DNA of 44,743 bases from Reclinomonas americana ATCC 50394 (taxonomy: Eukaryota; Jakobida; Jakobea; Jakobida). The stretch lies in NCBI GenBank assembly GCA_048213135.1, contig PS015474.1, forward strand, positions 1 to 44,743, read 5' to 3'. Made by a program: the position numbers and the translations under genes. The notes under the pieces were generated by a model. That model was not told where the DNA came from. It saw only the letters and a program-made list of their open reading frames with translations, and did not search any database. Each line of letters starts with the position of its first letter. Positions within the stretch are counted from its first letter, which is position 1. Positions 38,481 through 44,743 of the stretch are shown here, piece after piece.

Positions 38481-41400
38481 AAGAGTACCAGGTAGAAAAA
38501 CAGCCACCAGACAGACGGACACATACACACCTGGCTTCTTGTCGCCGTCCTCATCCGCGAACCACGAAGTGGCAACTCGCACATTGGGAGTGAGCATGTG
38601 CATAAGCGACTGTCCGCGACCTGCACAAAACAAACAAACAGACTCAGCTCACAAACTCAGCTCACAAATCACTCTTTTGAACACTCACGAACCATCGGCG
38701 ACTCGCACTCCCCACCCCGCAATCTCCGAGCCGACAACCGCCACCACCTGATACGTGCCAGCACGTTTCTGAATCACACGATCGGCGGCAAAATCCTTGG
38801 GCATCACCAGCAGCAGCTGATTGGCTTCGGCATTGAGTACCGCCACATCGCACGACCACTCCACGGGAACACAGTCGGGGAACTCTTGCAGTTGGAACTT
38901 GAGCGACAACTGCATTGGCGGAGAAGCGATGAGTACGAGCAAAGCCGTCTTCTTTGCAGACAACTATACATACCTTGCTCTCCTTCTTCCAGCCCTTCTT
39001 GAACTGCAGCATGTCTACCAGGACGGCGGCGCCCTCGTCGGGATCAATCTCGGCCGTCACGCCCGGCGCATTGCCGCGCACTGACAACCACTCTCCCGAC
39101 ACCAGCACACGCATGCGGAAGCGACCGACAGAGGCGTGGATGTCGCGATGCAGTGCAATGCCCTCGCTGTCGCTCTCATATCAGCCAACATCACCAAATC
39201 TCCCTCCGTCCCCTCCACCCCATACGCAACAATCGAGATGGCCCTGCTGCGCCGCCAGCCTCGCCCGCCTTCTTCTTCTTGCTCCTCGACGCTTTCGTGG
39301 CGCGTGCCTTGCCCTTTTTCTTCGTCGCCCGCACCTCCTCGTCCTCATCTTCGTCCTCTCCCTCGCCATCCACCTCCATGTGCGCAGCAGCCATACCGTC
39401 GGCATAGGCTTGTGCCAGTGCGAGGCAGCGGCGGTACAGGCGCGGCCACACCACATTGTTGTGGGCGTCGAGAACGTGCACGGCGAAGCGCTGGTTCTTT
39501 GGCGAGGTGACCAGCGGTGGGGAGACAAAGTCGACTCGCTGCGGCTCGCCGGCGCACAGTGCCACGGCGATGGGATTCGCCGCCACAATGGTGCCGTCAG
39601 GCTCGCAGTAGCGCACGGTGAGGGTTGCGCGTGTGCACTAGGAGGGGGGAAGGAGGGGGAAAGGGAGAAGGGGGAAGGGGGAAGAGGGAGAAGGGGGAAG
39701 GGGGAAGAGGGAAGGAGTTAGTTAAGGAAAGCTGCTGGTGCTTCTCATTTTGTCTTCAATTTGCCTTCCAAAATGGTCCTTTTCCTTCTTCTCTTTCTCC
39801 TTATTCTTCTTCTTGTTGTTCTTATCATTCTGCATCCGTGCACCTCCTCTTGCTCGTGTTGTTGTTCTTCTTCCTCTCCTTCTCCGTGTTCTTCTTCTTG
39901 TTGGTCTTATCATTCTGCATCTTCACACTTTCTTCTCTTGCGCCGAGCCTTATTGGTGTTGCTCTTCTTCTCCGCCACCTTTTTCTTCTTCGTGTCGTTC
40001 TTCTCTTCTCCTGTTGGTATTGTTTCGTCTTTTTCTTGTCATTTTTTCTTCTCTGCTCCTTGTTCTTCTCCTCCGTCTTCTTCTTCTCCTTCTTGTTGCT
40101 GTTTGTTCTCTTCTTCCTCCTTCACCCCCTCCTTGTTCTATTTCTTCTTGCTCTTCTCTCCAACTTCATTTTCTCATTTTCCTCTCGTCTGCCTTTCTCT
40201 TTGGTATTGTTTCCCTTCATACCCCGTAATCCTTCTTTCCCTTAATCCCCCTTTCCCTTCATCCCTAATTCACCTTGACTCCCCCCTCCAACACACTCGG
40301 CACCGGAACCAAATTCGACAGCACCAGCAGTCCGAGCGCCGCCGAGTACGACCACGTGGCACCGCTCACATCGAGCGCCGTCGGATCGCTGACCTCCACC
40401 GACAGGCGCGAGCGCACCTCGTCGGTCAGCACCGGCCCGCCGAGACAATTCTCAAACGCGTCTTGCACCCGGAGATGCAACGCGGGGAGCACGCCGGCGC
40501 CGGACATGCGGTGGTACAACACGTACGAATCGTCGCCGCTGTCATCTACGGAGGGGAATGAGTGGCATTGTTGAATTCCCCTTTTCCGCCTCTGCTCACC
40601 CTCACCAACATGTTCGCTCTCGTTCTCGGCCAGAATGGAATCGTGCAAGTGCTGCGGCCAGTGCGCCGTCACACTGCGGCAGGGGGCAGGCACCACAATG
40701 ACGTCGACCGTGGCCGGAGTCACCGACTTGTCGTCGAATACCATCTCGATGCGGTAGGTGCCGGCCAAGTGGAAGGCGATGGGGGCCAGGTCGAACACAA
40801 ACGTGCCCTCTGCGCGGCAAATCAGAAGAGTGATGATGATACAAGCGTGGCTCTCTTTTGTCACACACACGCACGCAACTCTTGTACGGCTTGTCGGCGT
40901 GCGTGCTGCTGCGCTGGCCAGTCTCCACGTGCGTCACCAGCATGGTCATGCCGTGTCGCACACTGCGCGTTTCGGCCTTGCCGTCGCGCGAAAACAACCC
41001 ACATGCCACCTCGCGCAGCTTCTCGCCCGCCTACATTTGCACGCACACAGAAGTGAGTGGTGTGAGGAGTGGATGAGAAGACTACAGAGTGCGAAAATGC
41101 ATACCAGAATCCTCGTCCGCAGGCGCGCCGCGCTGGCAGCCACATCAGGCACATCGACAAAGCGCACCTCAGCAATGCGCCGCGCGTCCAGCTTGCCCAG
41201 CTCCTCCGCCACCTCGGCCTCTGTCAGCACACGTTCCACCTTGCCGGCCGTGTGCACCGCTGTGCACAAAGAGATGAGCAGTCAAGTCATAATAAGAATC
41301 GTGATAATACAGGCACACAACCATCACGCTCCGCCGGCATCATCTCGTGCACTCGACAAAAGCAAATATACGTCTCCGCGTCCATGTCGCGCATCAGCGC

Positions 41401-44400
41401 CGTGATGCGACCAATGATACGCGGCCGACTCTTCAGCGCCACGTGATCGTCGACTCGCAGCACCATCTTGCCCACGCGGACTTGCGAGAAGAAGCGGCGG
41501 GAGCGCTCCGTGGGCGCCGTCTGCACGGGCGGCGGTATGACGTATTTTTCGTCGNNNNNNNNNNNNNNNNNNNNNNNNNNNNNNNNNNNNNNNNNNNNNN
41601 NNNNNNNNNNNNNNNNNNNNNNNNNNNNNNNNNNNNNNNNNNNNNNNNNNNNNNNNNNNNNNNNNNNNNNNNNNNNNNNNNNNNNNNNNNNNNNNNNNNN
41701 NNNNNNNNNNNNNNNNNNNNNNNNNNNNNNNNNNNNNNNNNNNNNNNNNNNNNNNNNNNNNNNNNNNNNNNNNNNNNNNNNNNNNNNNNNNNNNNNNNNN
41801 NNNNNNNNNNNNNNNNNNNNNNNNNNNNNNNNNNNNNNNCAGCAGAAGAAGAAGAAGAAGAAGAAAAACAAGAAGAACAAGAAGAAGAAGAACAACAACA
41901 ACAACAACAACAACAAGAAGAAGAAGAAAATGAAGAAGAAGAGGAAGAAGAAAAGAAAAAGAGAGAGAGAGACGAGTAGGAAACGATAAAACAAGGAGTG
42001 AGAAGAAAAAGAAAGCACGTTGAAAAAGGAGGACATCAGAACAAATCAAGCGAGAATCAAGAACGAGGGAAACGGAAACGGGTTAGAGACAGAGAGATTG
42101 TTGGCGAGAACAGACAAAAGGGAGAGAAACGAGGAGAATGGAAGAGAAGATCCCTGTTTCATCTCTTATCATCTCTGGGCTCCGGTCATTGTCTCTTTTC
42201 CCATTCTATGCAACACAAACGCAACTCCTTGATTTTCTCCTTTGGCAGCAGTCGACCGAGCCAGAAGCACTCGAGTCCCGGCTCGCGATCGGCCAGCGGG
42301 TACATCTCGTCGAGATCGTACTCTGCGGGATGCAAGAGTGAGCAAGAGAAGGGAGTTTCGCACACCAGGGCAAGACGCAACGGCTGAGGGCGGATCGGCG
42401 ACCGACACCGCGAGCGCCCGACGATGCCGTGGAGGCAGTGCTCTCCGCTGGCGAGCCCGACTGACTGCCTGATTCGGCACTCTCGGCGGCGCCAGTGGCA
42501 CCAGAGGCGGCAGCGGCGGCGGCGGCAGCAGCAGCAGCAGCAGCCTCGTCGACAGCTTGTGTGGGCTGCAGATTGCGCGATTAGGGACAGAGAGGAGGTG
42601 AAGAGAAAAGGAAGAACGGATTAAAAGTAACACAACATACTCTCTCAAGCAGAAAGAGAAGGAGAAGCAGAATGAAGAGGTGATGAGCGAAAGGAGAGCG
42701 AAATGAGAGTTTGAGAGCACTGACATCGGGGCAGAGGAGAAAGGAAGCAACAACAGGAACACTCACCTGCTGCGTCAAGTGCTGCGTCATGTGCTCCAAG
42801 TGCATGTCGTAGACTTCATCGTGCTGCTTGGCCGGAATCGGCAGCGTCTCCTGGCCGTTGCGATACGGAAAGTAGTACAGCATGCCTTGCACAGTGGAGC
42901 GGATAACTCGAATGGACTGCCGTCGCGGGTCAACCATCAAATAGAGAGATGCACAACAAACATGTGAGGCAAGGACGCAACTGCCTTGGAACCAGTGGCG
43001 GCCTTGCGAGATGGCGAGCGGTACGGCACACGGACTTCGAGAGGGATCTCGAAGGGGAAGAAACTGACTCCGTGGCGCAGGTACTGCGTGAAGGAGGATG
43101 AGACAGCAGTGAAGCAAGAGAGGGCACGTCTCTGCATCACCGAACCTGACTCTCCAAGTCAATTGGAGCGGCGTGGCGAATGTCAATGCCGTCCACGCGC
43201 ACATTCAGCAACGACTCGCGTCGCATGGTGGAGGCACCGGCGGCGGCAGAAGGGGGCAGACGGCGCCCACGCCGCGAGACTGGTTCGGCGGGGGCCGCAA
43301 AGTCGTCGTCCTCTGGCGCGGGGGAAGGAGAAGAGGTGTGAGAAAGAATGCGAGGAGGGAAAGGCGAATGCAGCACACGTGAGAAGAGTGCCAGGGCACA
43401 TGGCAGCGAATACAACGAGGCAGAATGCAAGTACCACGTCATAAGCAAGCGAGAGAGAGAGAGAGAGAAGAAGGGGGTGGGAGTGGGGACTGGGAAGGGA
43501 GTGAAGGAGTGAGGAAGTGCGGAAGTGAGGGAGTGAGAAAGACAGAGAGAGAGTGTGTGTGTGTGTGAGAGAGAGAGAGAGGAGGGAAGGAAAGAAGAGA
43601 GACGCCGAGGACGAAAGGAAAAAGAAAAGTGGGGNNNNNNNNNNNNNNNNNNNNGTGTGAGAGAGAGAGAGAGAGGGAGGGAAAGAAAGAGAGAGCCAGG
43701 CAAGGAAAGAAAATGGGCAAGAGAGAAGACCGAAGCAGATGTGAACGAAGGGCAACATGTGAGAATTGAGACAGCGTCCAGCTTCGGTAGACCTCACGAG
43801 GACTGAAACCAGTGGAGTCACGCAAACTTCTCTCCCTCCTCCTCCTCCCTCGCTCTCCCTCACCTTCCGAAGGACGCGAAGGCCCGCCCGCGTCCACACC
43901 ACGCAGCATCTCCTGCCCGTCAATCACGGCACTCGCGGGATCAACATTGCCACTGTCACCATGCAAAGTATGAGCACAAAGAAAGTCGTCCCCAAACAAT
44001 CTCACAACACACACCTGTCACCAAAAATGTAGTAATGGTACGTGTGGCCAATGTGCGCCAGCAACTTGGTGGACGAGTACTCGGAGGCGTAGAGCGGGCG
44101 CAACGGGGAGATGCACACGAGCGTGAAACTGGCGTGCCGATTCACTGCCTCCAGCAGCAGTGGCTCGACATCTGCGTGCAGGGAGTGAGTCAGTTAGCAC
44201 GAGCACAACAATGACGGCCAACTCACCCGCGTCAGCTGCACTGTTGCGCAAGTGCGCGCACTCGTACAGCGTGAATTGCGTCTTCCACTGCACTTGCGTT
44301 TCCTGGTGTGCCTTGCCCTCGAGTTGATACTGCAGGACAGTGAATCGATTTGTCACCGACAGAGGAACACACGAAGCGCACGTAACTCTCGAGAAGCACA

Positions 44401-44632
44401 CAGAGTTGACAAAGGGCGAGTTCAGCGTGCGGGAGTACAGCGTCACCTCGTCGCCGAGGTTGAACATGGCCTGCATACACGAGTCAGCTGACGTGAGAAG
44501 GATGCAGGTCAGCAACATATTCCACCTTTTTCGAGCCAATGCCGTAGCGGCCAAACTGCGATGTGAGGTACCGATCCTGGTTGGCGTGTGCGGTCGAGCG
44601 GGTTTGCGTGGGACCCATCATGGCGCTGGTGT
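30451..44632 (-). CDS. SMCHD1/GMI1-like GHKL ATPase-SMC hinge protein (N-terminus beyond window)
   Basis: About 44 minus-strand exons join in frame from 44632 to TGA at 30453-30451, for some 2,200 residues. Exon 44632-44527 encodes QFGRYGIGSKK and the next one AMFNLGDEVTLYSR, the glycine-rich end of a GHKL ATPase site as in SMCHD1 and MORC proteins. A long series of beta-rich segments follows (for example FDLAPIAFHLAGTYRIEMVF). Exons 34703-34408 form a coiled coil. Exons 33813-32131 form an SMC hinge, with GIVYGVVAELGFVD and GFVGYAVNLIRL. The tail is a second coiled coil plus Lys-rich and acidic stretches with nuclear-signal-like clusters (AKKRLLED, PPQKRRK). Expected role: chromatin compaction, silencing or DNA-repair scaffold in the nucleus. 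Seven introns use GTTGCG donors. A gap at 41555-41839 hides part of an exon or intron. Confidence 0.8.
31234..31657 (-). other. Charged, low-complexity exon of the SMCHD1-like gene
   Basis: This 424 nt exon starts as a coiled coil (EREASRVAEWEAELGALQRE), passes through Ala/Lys-rich sequence and ends with an acidic run of Glu and Asp. Such segments are typical of nuclear, chromatin-bound proteins. The acidic run is coded by GAG repeats, seen as CTC on the plus strand near 31288-31311. Confidence 0.7.
32131..33813 (-). other. SMC hinge-coding exons
   Basis: Exons 33813-33682, 33614-33531, 33465-33301 and 32280-32131 encode the hinge fold. GVVAELGFVDKDDVDATLAT is the conserved first half, TIVVDSQQVKDRI the strand-helix that follows, and GFVGYAVNLIRL...RYMFYALFSNAMVF the second half. 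In SMC and SMCHD1/GMI1 proteins this domain dimerises and binds nucleic acid. A 1.02 kb repeat-filled intron (33300-32281) splits the domain. Confidence 0.75.
32300..33130. repeat. Minisatellite in the hinge intron
   Basis: The plus strand repeats GATGACAGCGAGATGACAGC and GAAGGATGGGAAGAAA in varied order with a period near 20-40 bases. A (CT)n block interrupts at about 32890-33000. The block starting GCGAAGAATGGGGAGAG and ending at CGCAACTCGA occurs twice (about 32859-33008 and 33149-33305). The second copy ends at the exon, so the 5' part of this minus-strand intron has been duplicated. Confidence 0.75.
34224..34269 (+). repeat. (CAGA)n microsatellite
   Basis: About eleven CAGA units within an intron of the SMCHD1-like gene. 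A second, shorter tract is at 36780-36816, in another intron. Confidence 0.95.
36606..37120. repeat. GA-rich simple-sequence intron of the SMCHD1-like gene
   Basis: About 500 bp of GA, GACA, GAAA and GAAAGAAA repeats on the plus strand, hence CT-rich on the coding strand up to the acceptor at 36584-36585. The 200-codon serine-rich open frames here are repeat translations. Confidence 0.85.
39680..40265. repeat. TTCTTCTCC-rich intron of the SMCHD1-like gene
   Basis: The plus strand is a long CTT/TTC-rich stretch with repeated TTGTTGTTCTTATCATTCTGC (about 39813 and, variant, 39897). The coding strand of this intron is therefore purine-rich near its donor and C-rich near its acceptor (39638). 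No gene is supported within it. Confidence 0.7.
41555..41839. other. Assembly gap (285 N) in the SMCHD1-like gene
   Basis: The left flank is coding sequence (DEKYVIPPP on the minus strand) and the right flank is a GAA/CAA repeat in an intron. The acceptor of this exon, and perhaps more of its sequence, is hidden. Confidence 0.95.
44015..44632 (-). other. End of the GHKL ATPase region of the SMCHD1-like gene
   Basis: Exons 44632-44527, 44470-44402, 44329-44227 and 44171-44015 encode the second glycine box and following strands. The Asn-containing N box and the first Gly box are not in the window, so catalytic competence cannot be judged. The 72 bp intron at 44401-44330 has no stop and is a multiple of three, so it could be retained without breaking the frame. 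Confidence 0.7.
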
Positions 44633-44743
44633 CTGGGAGAGGGAAAGAGGGGAGGGGGAAGGGAGAGGATGAGCGAGAGGGGAGAGCGAGAGGGGGAGAG
44701 CGAGAGGGGGAGACGGTGGGGAGACGGGAGGGGAGACGGAGGG

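Overview
The window is nuclear DNA from a eukaryote, probably a unicellular protist; the clade cannot be fixed from the sequence. Almost every gene is split into short exons by short GT-AG introns. Joining the exons at in-frame splice sites gives long, recognisable proteins. Introns and spacers are full of (GA)n/(CT)n, (CA)n and CAA-type simple repeats. The sequence is a scaffold with 13 N-gaps. Several are exactly 20 N, the usual mark of an unsized join.

Left part (1-7136): a tandem family of ankyrin-repeat genes, all most simply read on the minus strand. Each has a short first exon starting MASSS, a long ankyrin exon of about 530 codons, and a C-terminal exon ending in an F-box-like helix. 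One gap-bounded contig (4074-4769) carries pieces in the opposite orientation and looks inverted. From 7.2 to 8.7 kb lies a cluster of interspersed CAA-rich repeats. A plus-strand EF-hand-type gene (8704-10745) and two tandem-repeat tracts follow.

Middle part (11795-30356): two paralogous NLR-like genes face each other about 10 kb apart. The plus-strand gene (26042-30356, 11 exons, 1152 aa) encodes a caspase-like peptidase domain, an NB-ARC/STAND-type P-loop ATPase and TPRs, and ends in a CaaX-like motif (CSLL). The minus-strand paralog (16281-11795) shares exon 1 and everything from exon 7 onward. In place of the caspase it has an unrelated helical N-terminal region, and it has a one-base frameshift in the TPR exon. 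Between the pair lie a complete SAM-dependent methyltransferase (16704-20248), an ankyrin/coiled-coil gene whose exons seem split by a misplaced contig, and a cysteine-containing, possibly ependymin-related gene on the minus strand.

Right part (30451 to the right edge): one very large minus-strand gene of about 44 exons encodes some 2,200 visible residues of an SMCHD1/GMI1-type protein. It has the end of a GHKL ATPase domain, a long series of beta-rich segments, a coiled coil, an SMC hinge and a charged tail. The first part of its ATPase lies beyond the window.

Three things stand out: the effector swap in the NLR-like pair, a recurrent GTTGCG 5' splice site (12 introns in five genes), and a set of introns that are purine-rich at one end and pyrimidine-rich at the other.
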